Assembly (NCBI GenBank): GCA_006176705.1
Contig: QRFJ01004251.1
Span: forward strand, 31,174 to 95,173
Origin: Cocos nucifera
Lineage: Eukaryota; Streptophyta; Magnoliopsida; Arecales; Arecaceae
Direction: 5' to 3'
DNA length: 64,000 bases
Below, in pieces: positions 1 through 11,547 of the stretch (within the stretch, counting starts at the first letter, position 1; each line of letters begins with the position of its first letter). The notes under the pieces were generated by a model. The model had not been told where the DNA came from. It made no database searches and saw only the letters and a program-made list of their open reading frames with translations. Both the position numbers and the translations under genes were made by a program.

Positions 1-702
1 AATAAAATTAAAAATCTTAGATCTAAAAATTTAGAAAAAAATCTAGAAGAGAAGGTCTCCTCTTGTCCTAGTATAGAGATGTTTTCAGGACATCAACTGT
101 TGATGTCCTGAAGGAGAAGATTTGTCTTCTCTTAGGATTTATTTTTTCTTGATTTTATTTTTTAATTTATGGAAGATACAAAGATTGGATTTCTCTCTTT
201 TTCCTTCTCATGTTCTTCATCTCTTGGAGTATCCAAAAGATTCGAAGAACATGTATTTGATTAACCATCAGGAGGGATCCATGAGAAGCTAGCACTTCGA
301 GTGGATCTTCATTCGACGAATCTTCGATCTGTGTTGCAGGTTTGTGTGAATCATCTGTAGAGGTTGGATGCTTGTACAGCTCCAAAGACAACAACGAATT
401 CAACCATGGAGTTCTTGACTCATGCAAAGGTAAGAGATCTGATCTCTTGGTGACCTAAATGCGATCTAGGATAAGATCTAGAATTATTCTAGATCAACGT
501 ATTGATATGATCAATACCACTTATGATTAATTTAATTTTAAATTTATATTTATATCATAATATGTTATAGATCCTTGATGTAGAAATTTATAATTTGATT
601 ATATGTATGTTGTAGATTAAATAGTTTAATCTATGTCTTTCACTACTCTAATTTTGAAAAAGTTTTGAAATCTATGCATGAAATTCTGCATGGTTTCCAA
701 CA
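1..702 (+). repeat. 3' part of an LTR (element F), truncated by window start
   Basis: Non-coding sequence that ends in CA at 701-702, exactly where gypsy integrase codons begin. Its last ~40 bases (AAGTTTTGAA..., then GGTTTCCAACA) align by eye with the 3' ends of the D LTR (GATTTTCATCA) and the A/C LTRs (GATTTTCCTTCA). I therefore read it as the U5 end of a plus-oriented copia-type LTR inserted into the pol gene of H. No primer binding site follows, so it is a 3' LTR end or a solo LTR. The left end lies outside the window. Confidence 0.55.
84..112. repeat. 29-bp perfect inverted repeat inside LTR F
   Basis: TTCAGGACATCAAC, one T, then its exact reverse complement, giving a 14-bp stem with a 1-nt centre. 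It lies in a purine/pyrimidine-rich stretch of the LTR. No matching palindrome was seen in the other LTRs of the window. Function unknown. Confidence 0.85.
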
Positions 703-905
703 AAATCTTCAAAGTTAGAGACTTGATGCTATGAAGGGTAGATATCTCTCAACCACAAAGCCAAGAAAAGCTCGGTCCAAAATGGGAAGGCCCTTATGAG
801 GTCGTGAAAATCATCCGATCAGGAACATATTATTTAAAGGAGCTTGGAGGGGCTACGCTTCTCCAACTATAGAATTCAGAAAACTTAAGAACGTACTATC
901 AATAA
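703..905 (+). pseudogene. Gypsy integrase C-terminal tail (element H)
   Basis: The frame starting at about 702 reads through KLGPKWEGPYEVVKIIRSG and YYLKELGG and ends near ENLRTYYQ before TAA at 903-905. The GPKWEGPY block and the closing N-L-R-x-Y-Y motif are hallmarks of the integrase C-terminal domain of plant Ty3/gypsy elements, which contacts DNA during insertion. It has two internal stops, TGA in the DLVLRR-like segment and TAG just before NSENLR, so it is inactive. The upstream part is cut off by LTR F. The tandem repeats and antisense ORF that follow agree with a Tat-type layout. Confidence 0.8.
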
Positions 906-1014
906 TCTCATCTTAATATAATTTTCTTACTTTAACATTCTCATTTTTGGTGTAAAACTATGTGGTAACAGGAAATAATCTAACTGAACTTTATTTTTGA
1001 ATAAAATAGAAGAA
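906..1014 (+). other. Non-coding spacer after H pol
   Basis: AT-rich sequence between the pol stop and the first 51-bp repeat unit. No ORF or motif was recognised. Confidence 0.5.
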
Positions 1015-1111
1015 CTCTGATTATTTAAGAGAGGAGGTTAACCTCGCCATAGTGAGGATGAAGGCCTCTGATTATTTAAGACAAGGGGTTAACCTCATCG
1101 TAGCAATGGTG
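1015..1111 (+). repeat. 51-bp tandem repeats of element H, left part
   Basis: About two units beginning CTCTGATTATTTAAGA and containing GAGGTTAACCTC and GAGGATGAAGGC. The second unit is broken at 1111 by insertion of element A. The array resumes at 17739, where the TSD TGGTG is repeated. Confidence 0.9.
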
Positions 1112-3399
1112 TGTTAGATATGTGTGCCCTAGAAGTCAGAATTGGCTGACACTTGTAATATACTTCTAATGGCAAAATTATAATTTTAACTATAAATAAT
1201 AAAATAGATTATTTTCTATCACATAAGTGTATTTAGTGTCTGTGATACATTCCTTAAGTTAATGGTAATGATAATTCATATTTTCAAGAGTTGAAAATTT
1301 AAGACATGAATTTTTATTTATTAACTCATAAAATGCTCTTGATCGTAGGATCATCATGAGGATGGTGATTAATTTAGAAGGTTAGTGTACAATCGCTTCT
1401 TTGTAGTAGATGAGTCTTACGTCTACGGTGTAGAGACACTGGAGCAAGAGTATAGGTACTCGTTAGAGAAGGACGGCACTGAGCGTGACCATCTCGAGTA
1501 GTCATAAGGAAGTCTACCTTCTCATCGATGACTGACTTGATGCTGCAGTGGTGTGTCTGGTTCTTTGACCTGAGGTGCATCGGTAATTCACCTTGAGGGT
1601 GTTACAGTTTGACTACACCATGACTCGATCTCCTAGCCATTCGGAATCCTGAGGTGTATGTTGGCTATAGCATGTTCATTGTAGGAATTGGATTGCACTA
1701 AGATGGAATCTATCTACCTCGATGGATGAGGAGCAGCCCTATGATGATCATGAGGATCAAGTCCATAAGCCCATGGCCATGGCAGAGAGTGTGAAATAGT
1801 AGAAAGAGTTTCTATTAAGGTTTTCACATCAGACTTGAATCGAATGATTAAATCATATGATAGAAATTAGGGTTTGACGAGTTCACCTTAACCCTAATCT
1901 GATCGGGGCTCAAGATAGAAGAACTTAATCACACAAGTAGCTACACCAAGAGGTTCACTTTTAGTTTTGATGGGTTGGCACCATATGCTGCTAGGTATCA
2001 TAGGTGGATTTTGGGAGCAATTAGAATGATTTAGATGATCGATCATTCTAAGTTGTCTGAATCAGAAGAGTTTTGATCCATCGAAAGGACTTTCGATGAT
2101 GTCGATGATGGAGATCATGACATATCCCATTATCATACAGAACTGAACCTAACTAGGTCACACAAATAAGGGTTTAGATCTGGATATCATCAATTGAACT
2201 AATCCAGTTCAATTGATTTGAATAAGATTCAATTAGGTTCAAGAAAATCGTGCTAGCACATGATTGAGCCTAACATTCTCCTTTTTCTATCTTAAAAGTT
2301 GGCTTGACTGAGCTAAATGAGTTTGTGCTCACTTAGGTACCTTTACCTAGTCTGACTGGAGCTTGTCCAAGTCAGAAAAGGATTGTCTTAATTTATGAGA
2401 TAAATTTGAGATAACACCTACCATTTTTCGTCACTTGCTAATTCTTGAAATTTGACTTGATCAAATGTTGACCTTTGACCTTTGGACATCTGCCCATGTG
2501 TCATGCACTTATTGGTGAGTAGATAGAAGCTTGTCCCCTCTCTAGAAATTAGAAAGAAGGGGGTGCATGCCTAGGATGGCGTGCGCCTATGGATAGGGAC
2601 ATTGGAGTCCCATATGGATGGGACTCCAGGTTGCTACTTGGTTTCTACTTAGGTGGCCCTTGGGTATCTACTTTGACCAGTCTTAGGTGCCATCTAAGAA
2701 TGAACTTATGGGTCTCTCATTTGATTGGATCAGGTGATGTCATCTCATCAATCAGATTTAGATCTGATTGTATGAAGCAACATGATTGACCGGGGTGATG
2801 CAGCACTGCATGGCACAGTAGAGTCTATAAAAAGATCCTATCTGCGCCCACTTTTGAGAACCTCTCTTCCAAGCTATGCCCCAAGGCTGCTCCTCTCCCT
2901 TCTCCATGCCACCATCTGGCCCTCTCCCTCCTCTCCATGCCCAAGAAAGTTGGGCCTTCAGATTAGTGTGAGTCAGGCAAGGAAATGCTGACGAAAAAGG
3001 AAGAAGGTAGCATTGCTGCAGAGACGATGGGCGATCCTCAGAAGAAGTTTTGAAGATTCTTCAAATCAGATCCAGATCTAATTTTTTAGAGAAAAAAAAG
3101 AGAAGGAGAAGATCTCCAAATCCAGTCCGAGTGGATATCGGTAGAGGCCAGGCGCTTGCGTGGCTAGATCCTGAACCTCAAGGCTTCGGTAGGATCATCA
3201 ACGGGTAATCAGATTACCCAGAATCAAGGTAAAGTTAATTTAGAATTAATTTAGTTTTATTTTTTTAATTATCAGATCATAAATCAGATCTAAAAAGTAT
3301 CAGATCTGATATAGATATAAGAGGTGATTTTTGAAATATGCCTCTCGATCCAATCAAATCTGAACGAACCTGACCCCAGAAAATCAGAATTTTCATTCA
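1112..3399 (+). repeat. 5' LTR of element A
   Basis: 2288 bp, TG...CA. Matched along its length by 15452-17738 and more distantly by the LTRs of element C. It contains a W-box group near 2455-2492 and a TATA box at 2826-2833, followed by a CT-rich segment (2850-2945). Confidence 0.92.
2455..2833 (+). promoter_or_regulatory. LTR promoter of A: W-boxes and TATA box
   Basis: TTGACT, TTGACC and TTGACC lie within about 35 bases near 2455-2490. TATAAAAA is at 2826-2833, followed by a pyrimidine-rich leader. TTGAC[CT] is the core site of WRKY transcription factors. The layout resembles stress-responsive plant copia LTRs. Activity is inferred. Confidence 0.5.
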
Positions 3400-3401
3400 A
3401 C

Positions 3402-3420
3402 TAGTATCAGAGCCAGGTTC
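3402..3420 (+). promoter_or_regulatory. Primer binding site of A (tRNA-iMet type)
   Basis: TAGTATCAGAGCCAGGTTC lies two bases after the LTR. It matches the usual plant copia TGGTATCAGAGC site except for the second base, G to A, which would weaken priming. Confidence 0.85.
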
Positions 3421-5270
3421 TTGCAAATTTTTTTTAGATCTAATTTAATATAATTAATTTATAATTTTAGATATCACATGAGATATGATTAGATCTAAAA
3501 TTAAAAAAATAAAAAATTAAAATTAATTAATCCAAATCTAATATGTATGAGATACATAACTAGACTAGGTATAGAATTATTCTATGTATAGTCTAGTATA
3601 ATCATATTTTTATTTAATTAAATATAATTTTTAGATCTATTTATTTTCTATTTTTTGATATTATAAATATTATAATAGATTTAAAAATAGAAATAAATTT
3701 AATTTAATTTTATTCATATGAGATATGATAGATGCATGTTTAGACTAGTTGTAGAATAGTTCTACATAATAGGTCTAGATTAGAATTTTATTTTGATAAG
3801 ATCAAATTTAAATTAATTTTTTAGATTATTATGAGATAATTTAGATCTAAAAAATATGCATGATTTGATACATGAGATGTATGCAAAATATGCCTTGATT
3901 AGATCTAAATTTTTTTTAATGAGATATATGCTTAGATCTAATTAGTTTGTGTTAGTTATTTTTTTGATTAAGGCGTTCCTCTTGGCCGTCCGGTCATAAG
4001 AATGAAGTAAGGGTTTAAAGGCCTCTCCTTCCCATTCGATGGGGTGTTCTTATGATGTGTAGGGGTGCTGCGTGTTCGTCCTTAATCAGAAATTAAAAAC
4101 TTACTTTCTGCAAAATCCCTAGATCCTGAAACCCTAGGATCTTATTGTGCATATTTTGTTTATTGAACCCTAACTTAATTAAGAATTAAGTTTATGAATA
4201 TCAATTAGATCTAAAATTGAGAATTTCAGATCTAAGACATATTCATAATACTGGGTTCGGGCTTGGGTAGCTCAATTAGGTCTAAGTAGTTGATCAAACC
4301 GAATCAAGAGTTGGTTAGATGGGATCAACAATGCTTAAATTGACCAGCCTAATAGGATTAAGTCTGGGTCAAGATCGAGTCACGATCAAGCAAGACCTAA
4401 TTAGGCTCAGAGGTTAGAGTCTGGATTGTAGGCTAACCCAATTGATTCTGGCTCAACAATTTGGTGTCTAAGGTAAGTTTGGCACATACGACCGACTGAT
4501 TTTTAATTGGGAGCTACTCGACCTGAATGCATTCTTTGTATGAGTTAATGGCATATCCCTTCCACCGGTCTCACTTACCTGGCCATATCTGTTGACACAG
4601 TTCTGATCTGAGGTGGTCAATAATCCGAGCTAACCCATGCCACTAGGTTAGTCATAATTGTTATGACTATGACAAGTCTAGTTTAATGAGACCTGAATCA
4701 ATTCTCCCTTAAGAAAAGATTAAGTCTGAGGTCTTCCACCATTGTAGATGTGCGGGCCCTTCCCGGGGTTGATTGTTCTCGGCTGGATACAGTGGCTCAG
4801 TTGCACCGGAAAGATGCAACCATGTCTATTAGGCATTGGATGCTATGGGCTGGAGGATGAGTTGGGCTCAATATTTTGGATACGGTGAGAGACTCAATTA
4901 GGAATCCAGTCTATGCAAATGGTGGGTCTGACTTAACTAAGGAGTGGATCAATATTCCGGATACGGTGAGATTCATGAATTAGAGACTCAAGTTTGGGTG
5001 CACCATGATTAGAGAATCATTGAATAAGAGTTGTTCACTCATTAGCTAACCCATCACCAATAACTGTTAGGTGAGGTGATGAGTCAGTTGGTGAGACCGC
5101 ACCACCCACTAGAAATCATTAATCATGGAGATTTTTGCATCTCTACAGAGAGAAGTGTAGGGATCCGAGAAAAATAGTGGGAGCTAATTTATTTAAAAAT
5201 AAAATTCTAAATAAATTGGTCAAGTCATAATTACAGTATCTAACTAGAATCTTTGACTCTCCATAGAAAA
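3421..5270 (+). other. Untranslated leader of A, body 1
   Basis: A ~1.85-kb leader. The first ~550 bases are very AT-rich. The rest is well conserved with body 2 (10255-11547) and with C (37750-38233 plus 45235-46072). No long ORF was recognised. Confidence 0.75.
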
Positions 5271-6110
5271 ATGTCTGCGTCCAACCCATTGGCACGTATC
5301 CTGGACACACATAGACTGACTCGGACCCAATTATAAAGATTGGCTTAGGAACTACAAAATAGTTTTGGATTTTGAGAAGTTAACTCCATGTATTGAATCA
5401 GGATCCTCCCACCTTACTAGCCCGTCCATCTATTGAACAGAGAGCGTCTCTGGAAAAAATGGATAGACGAAGATAATAAGGTCAGATATTACATGTTGGG
5501 CTCGATGTCTGATGAGCTCCAGCACCAACATGAAGATATCGGGACTGCTCGCCAAATGTTGGCTCACCTGTAGGAGATGTTTGGTGAACAGAGTTGCACA
5601 GCCAAGTATCAAGTCACGAAATGACTTTTTAAGGCTAAGATGCGTGATGGGCAGTCAGTCCAAGATCACTGTCTGATGATGATCAAGGACATGGAAGAGC
5701 TTGAGAAGCTCGGTGTGAAGTTAGACTTGGATCTGCAGAACGATATTATTCTGCAATCCTTGACTGATGCATATGGGCAATTCATCATGAATTACCATAT
5801 GCATAAACTTCAAAATTCCTTGGCCGAATTAATGAACATGCTGGTCACCGCTGAGCTTTCTATGAAAGATTCTAAAGGCTCAGTTCTTACTATGGAATGG
5901 ACTTCTTCCAAAAGAAAGTCTTATGAAAAGAAAAAGAAGTCTGCGAAAAAGCAGAAGGTGGAAGGAGCACAAAAAAGAAGAAGGTAGAACCAAAGAAAAA
6001 GACCGATGTCAAAGGAAAAGTGTTTTCATTGCAACAGCGACGGCCATTGGAAGCGAAACTGCCCTACTTACCTGGCCACCCTGAAGAACAAGAAGGAAGG
6101 TCCTTCTGGA
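5271..6110 (+). pseudogene. Gag, element A body 1 (broken)
   Basis: Capsid/nucleocapsid polyprotein segment of a copia element. It starts at ATG 5271 (MSASNPLARIL). A UBN2-type gag core follows (ASLEKWIDED, then HCLMMIKDMEELEKLG and LTDAYGQFIMNYHMHKL), then a Lys-rich linker and a CCHC zinc knuckle CFHCNSDGHWKRNC at 6021-6062 with all four metal ligands present. Breaks are early frameshifts near 5320-5390, TAG at 5571-5573 (CAG in body 2), TGA at 5622-5624 (shared with body 2 and with C), and a shift before the knuckle. Intact gag would package element RNA in cytoplasmic particles. Confidence 0.88.
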
Positions 6111-7496
6111 GGTATGCTCGTTATTGAGTCTAACCTTACGGTTTCTTCTGCATCCAGTTGGATGCTTGACTCTGGTTCTAGTGCTCATCTGTGCACTTCC
6201 ATGCAGGGTCTTGAGGATAGCAGGAGGCTGAGGGATGGAGACATGATCCTATGCATCGATAATGGAGCAAGAGTTGCTGTAGTAGCCATGAGAACATATC
6301 CTCTTCGATTACCATCTGGTTTAGACTTAGTTTTGAAAGACTGTTATTATGTGCCTGCAGCTAGCAGAAATTTGATTTCTGTTTCATGCTTAGCACAAGA
6401 AGGCTATGTGATTACCTTCTTTAAGGACCATTGTAACATTCTTTATGAAAGAAATAAAATTGCAAATGGTTTCCTTATTAATGATCTTTATCAGCTACAT
6501 ATTGATGTACCTGTTCTAACTATCGAGCAAAACGTGAATGCCAAACGACCTAGGGATAGTCCAAACGATAGATATCTATGGCACCTAAGATTAGGTCATA
6601 TAGCAGAAGATAGGATCAACAAATTGGAGAAAAATGGACTATTGAGTCCATTGACTTTCGAGTCATATCCAACTTGTGAATCCTGCCTTCAAGGCAAAAT
6701 GACCAAACTTCCTTTTGTTGGACATGGGGAGAGGGCCACAGATCTCCTTGCCCTAGTACATACAGATGTGTGCGGCCCATTTGATGTGCCGGCTAGAGGC
6801 AATTTTGTCTACTTCATTACCTTTATCGATGATCTGTCTAGGTATGGGTATGTGTATCTTATGAGACACAAGTCTGAAGCTTTTGAAAAGTTCAAAGAAT
6901 TCAGACATGAAGTAGAAAAATAAATTGAAAAACCATTAAGGTTCTTCGATCAGATCGAGGAGGTGAATACCTTAGCCAGGAATTCCTAGACTATCTAAAG
7001 AAAAATGGCATAGTCTCTCAATGGACTCCACCAGGAACACCTCAACTCAACGGGGTTTCAGAACGGAGAAATCGGACTCTATTGGATATGGTTCGATCCA
7101 TGATGAGCTTCACAGACCTCCCTGATTTTCTTTGGGGACACTCATTGTTAACTTCAATCTATCTACTGAATAGGGTTCCCTCTAAAATCGTTCCTACCAC
7201 ACCGTATGAGATATGGCATGGTAAGAAACCAAGTCTGAGTCATCTCAGAATTTGGGATTGTCTGGCTCATGTCAAAAGACAACAAGCGGACAAGTTAGAG
7301 TTTAGGTCCTTCAGAGCTCGATTCATAGGATATCCTAAAGAGTCATTAGGATACTATTTCTACATTCCAGAAGACCACAATATGATTATGAGTCGACATG
7401 CCATCTTTCTTGAAAAATAGTTTATTCAAGATAGCGGCATTGGAAAGAAGATCAAGCTTGATGAGAAAGTCTCACAAGTACAACGAGCTAAGGACC
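6111..7496 (+). pseudogene. Protease and integrase, element A body 1 (broken)
   Basis: The aspartic protease active site is seen as WMLDSGSSAHLC. A GAG-pre-integrase zinc domain follows, HLRLGH...CESC, with its H-H-C-C ligands intact. The integrase catalytic core shows D in VHTDVCGPF (6765-6767), D in RSDRGGEY and E in SERRNR, so the DDE triad is readable. Breaks are TAA at 6921-6923 with a 1-base loss just after, and TAG at 7418-7420 in the FLEK-FIQDSG segment. The second stop is shared with body 2 and C. In an active element these proteins would cleave the polyprotein and insert cDNA into the nuclear genome. Confidence 0.9.
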
Positions 7497-7498
7497 AA

Positions 7499-8786
7499 TT
7501 GGAACCAAATCAGGTTGAGCCAATAAGAACACTACCTCCTCCACCTCGTAGATCGGAAAGAGTTTCCCATCCCCCTGAAAGATACTTAGGTATTATTTCA
7601 GAGGATGTAGAGGAAATGTTCCTCATAGGTAATGGTGCTCATGGTGATGATCCCAAAACCTACAATGAGGCGATATCAGATATCGACTCCGAGAAATGGC
7701 TAGAGGCAATGCAGTCAGAAATTGACTCGATGCACTCAAACCAAGTCTGGACCTTGGTAGATCCACCAGAAGGTATAGTACCTATTGGGTGTAAATGGAT
7801 CTTCAAGAGAAAGATTGGTGCAGATGGGAATGTGGAGACATTCAAGGCTAGACTAGTGGCAAAAGGTTATAGTCAATGCGAAGGCATTGACTATCAGGAT
7901 ACCTTTTCGCTAGTAGCTATGCTTAAATCCATTTGCACATTGCTTGCCGTTGCAGCCTATTTCGATTATGAAATATGGCAAATGGATGTGAAAACGGTTC
8001 TTAAATGGATATCTTGAGGAAGATATCTATATGGAACAGCCGCTAGGTTTCACATCCAGTGATACTGATCACAAGGTTTGCAAGCTGCAAAGGTCCATAT
8101 ATGGACTTAAGCAAGCATCTCGGAGCTGGAACACTCATTTCAATGATGTGATCAAAAAGTTTGGTTTCATCAAAAACGAAGAGGAACCATGTGTTTTCAA
8201 AAAGGTCAGTGGGAGCGCTGTTGTCTTCCTCGTATTGTACGTGGATGACATCCTCCTTATTGGGAATGATATTCCCATGTTGACATCAGTCAAGATAAAA
8301 TTCTCCATGAAAGACCTAGGTGAAGCATCCTTTATTCTAGGAATTAAGGTCTATAGGGATAGACCGAATAGGATGCTAGGACTTTCACAGAAGATGTACA
8401 TAGAGGAAGTACTAAAGAGGTTTAGTATGGAAAACTCTAAGAGGGGATTAATACCCTCAGACATGGTATTCATCTTTCCAAGAAGATGTGCCCCAGCACA
8501 CCTGAGGAAATAGAACGCATGAGCAAGATCCCTTATGCTTCTGCAATAGGGAGCCTCATGTATGCCATGCTATGTACACGACCTGATATAGCCCATGCTG
8601 TGAGTGTCACAAGCAGATATCAGTCAAATCCAGGTGAAGAACACTGGACTTCTGTGAAATGTATCCTTAAGTACTTGAGAAGAACTAAGGATATGATGTT
8701 GGTCTTTGGTAACGGAGAACTCCTGTCCAGGGATACACAGACTCGGACTTCATGTCTGATATAGATGATCGAAAGTCGACATCTGG
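7499..8786 (+). pseudogene. Reverse transcriptase and start of RNase H, element A body 1, cut by gap
   Basis: The copia RT shows CKWIFKRKIGADGNVE, ARLVAKGYSQ, the catalytic YVDD at 8238-8249 (YVDDILLIGND) and the later PYASAIGSLMYAMLCTRPDI motif. A frameshift occurs near 8000 in the DVKT-FLNGYLEED segment and another near 8450-8490. Compared with C, twelve bases are missing just after the YVDD region, in the WLSKEF segment. RNase H has just begun (YTDSDF-like) when the N run starts at 8787. It would copy RNA into cDNA if intact, but is inactive as it stands. Confidence 0.9.
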
Positions 8787-9704
8787 NNNNNNNNNNNNNN
8801 NNNNNNNNNNNNNNNNNNNNNNNNNNNNNNNNNNNNNNNNNNNNNNNNNNNNNNNNNNNNNNNNNNNNNNNNNNNNNNNNNNNNNNNNNNNNNNNNNNNN
8901 NNNNNNNNNNNNNNNNNNNNNNNNNNNNNNNNNNNNNNNNNNNNNNNNNNNNNNNNNNNNNNNNNNNNNNNNNNNNNNNNNNNNNNNNNNNNNNNNNNNN
9001 NNNNNNNNNNNNNNNNNNNNNNNNNNNNNNNNNNNNNNNNNNNNNNNNNNNNNNNNNNNNNNNNNNNNNNNNNNNNNNNNNNNNNNNNNNNNNNNNNNNN
9101 NNNNNNNNNNNNNNNNNNNNNNNNNNNNNNNNNNNNNNNNNNNNNNNNNNNNNNNNNNNNNNNNNNNNNNNNNNNNNNNNNNNNNNNNNNNNNNNNNNNN
9201 NNNNNNNNNNNNNNNNNNNNNNNNNNNNNNNNNNNNNNNNNNNNNNNNNNNNNNNNNNNNNNNNNNNNNNNNNNNNNNNNNNNNNNNNNNNNNNNNNNNN
9301 NNNNNNNNNNNNNNNNNNNNNNNNNNNNNNNNNNNNNNNNNNNNNNNNNNNNNNNNNNNNNNNNNNNNNNNNNNNNNNNNNNNNNNNNNNNNNNNNNNNN
9401 NNNNNNNNNNNNNNNNNNNNNNNNNNNNNNNNNNNNNNNNNNNNNNNNNNNNNNNNNNNNNNNNNNNNNNNNNNNNNNNNNNNNNNNNNNNNNNNNNNNN
9501 NNNNNNNNNNNNNNNNNNNNNNNNNNNNNNNNNNNNNNNNNNNNNNNNNNNNNNNNNNNNNNNNNNNNNNNNNNNNNNNNNNNNNNNNNNNNNNNNNNNN
9601 NNNNNNNNNNNNNNNNNNNNNNNNNNNNNNNNNNNNNNNNNNNNNNNNNNNNNNNNNNNNNNNNNNNNNNNNNNNNNNNNNNNNNNNNNNNNNNNNNNNN
9701 NNNN
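8787..9704. other. Assembly gap, 918 Ns
   Basis: An unbroken run of N inside RNase H of element A. The bases on either side (ending GACATCTGG, starting GAG TTGTTTGTGTGCAATGG) are adjacent in element C (49590-49625). The homology therefore predicts little or no missing sequence at this exact point. Confidence 0.99.
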
Positions 9705-9780
9705 GAGTTGTTTGTGTGCAATGGTGGTGCTTGTCAGTTGGTAAGAGTTTCAGTAAATGTGGATAGCAGAATTCCACAAT
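9705..9780 (+). pseudogene. RNase H scrap right of the gap
   Basis: About 76 bases align with C RNase H at about 49604-49675 (TTTGTGTGCAATGGTGGTGCT). There are several indels, and it ends at GATAGCAGAATTCCAC where C continues into MEAEY. It then jumps directly into leader sequence of body 2. It marks a deletion or misjoin that removes the RNase H end, 3' end, LTR and primer site. Confidence 0.8.
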
Positions 9781-9786
9781 CTCTCT

Positions 9787-11547
9787 ATTTTAGATGTCAC
9801 ATGAGATGTGATCAGATCTGAAATCAAAAAAAATTAAAATTAAATAATTTGGATCTAAGATTAGAAGATATGCATGACTAGTTCTAAATAGAATAGTTCT
9901 ATAGAATATTCTTATTTTTGATTTAATATGATTAAATTAATAGATTTTTATTTACTATTTTTTGATATTATAATTATTATAATAACATCTGAAAATAGCA
10001 AATAAAATTATTTAATTTTTGAATATCATATGAGATATGATTGATGCATGTCTAGACTAGTTGTAGAATAGTTCTACATAATTGTCTAGATTAGAATTTA
10101 TTTTGATTAGATCAATTTAAATCTAATTTTTTAGATTATTATGAGATAATTTAGATCTGAAAACATGCATGATATGATACATGAGATGCAAAATATGCCA
10201 TGATTAGATCTACTTTATATATGAGATATATGATATAGATCTTTGTAGTAGTATTAAGGCTGATTTTCCTCTTGGCCATCCGGTCATAAGAATGAAGAAG
10301 GGTTTAAAGGCCCTCTCTTCCCATTCGATGGGGTGTTCTTATGATGTGTAGGGGTGCTGCATGTTCGTCCTTAATCAGAAACCCAAAACTTACTTTCTGC
10401 AAAACCCTAGATCCTGAAACCCTAGGATTTATTGTGCATATTTTGTTTATGAACCCTACTTAATTAAGAATTAAGATTATGGAATATTAATTAGGTCTAA
10501 AATTGAGAATTTTCAGATCTAAGACATATTCATAATACTGGGTTCGGGCTTGGGTAGCTCAATTAGGTCTAAGCGGTTGATCAAACCGAATCAAGAGTTG
10601 GTTAGATGGGATCAACAATGCTTAAATTGACCAGCCTAATAGGATTAAGTCTGGGTCAAGATCAAGTCACGATCAAGCAAGACCTAATTAGGCTCAGAGG
10701 TTAGAGTCTGGATTGTAGGCTAACCAATTGGTTCTGGCTCAACAATTTGGTGTCTAAGGTAAGTTTGGCACAGACGACCGACTGGTTTTTAATTGGAAGC
10801 TACTCGACCTGAATGCATTCTTGTACGAGTTAATGGCATATTCCTTCCACCGGTCTCACTTACCTGGCCATATCTGTTGACACAGTTCTGATCTGAGGTG
10901 GTCAATAATCCGAGCTAACCCATGCCACTAGGTTAGTCATAATTGTTATGACTAGCCAAGTCTAGTTTAATGAGACCTGAATCAATTCTCCCTAAGAAAA
11001 GATTAAGTCTGAGGTCTTCCACCATTGTAGATGTGCGGGCCCTTTCCGGGGTTGATTGTTCTCGGCTGGATACAGTGGCTCAGTTGCACCGAAAAGATGC
11101 AACCATGTCTATTAGGCATTGGATGCTATGGGCTGGAGGATGAGTTGGGCTCAATATTTCGGATACGGTGAGAGACTCAATTAGGAACCCAGTCTATGCA
11201 AATGGTGGGTCTGACTTAACTAAGGAGTGGATCAATATTCGATACGGTGAGATTCATGAATTAGAGACCAAGTTTGGGTGCACCATGATTAGAGAATCAT
11301 TGAACAAGAGTTGTTCACTCATTGGCTAACCCATCACCAATAACTGTTAGGTGAGGTGATGAGTCAGTTGGTGAGACCGCACCACCACTAGAAATCATTA
11401 ATCGTGGAGATTTTCGCATCTCTACAGAGGGAGTGTAGGGATCCGAGAAAATAGTGGAGCTAATTTGTTTAAAAATAAAATTCCTAAACAAATTGGTCAA
11501 GTCAAAATTACAGTATCTAACTAGAATCTTTGACTCTCTACAGAAAA
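9787..11547 (+). other. Untranslated leader of A, body 2
   Basis: It aligns with the leaders at 3455-5270 and 37265-46072 (split), beginning at TTTTAGATGTCACATGAG. It has many single-base deletions relative to both. No LTR or primer site precedes it. Confidence 0.8.

Noticed and set aside
3402..3420. Possible tRNA gene fragments at the TGGTATCAGAGC and TGGCGCC sites
   Set aside because: They are primer binding sites adjacent to LTRs, complementary to tRNA 3' ends only.
7660..7845. Minus-strand ORF seen again at 13853-14090 and 48457-48642
   Set aside because: Shadow of the reverse transcriptase N-terminus on the other strand.
8620..9777. Long open frames on both strands across 8620-9777
   Set aside because: They are produced by the run of Ns and contain no real residues there.
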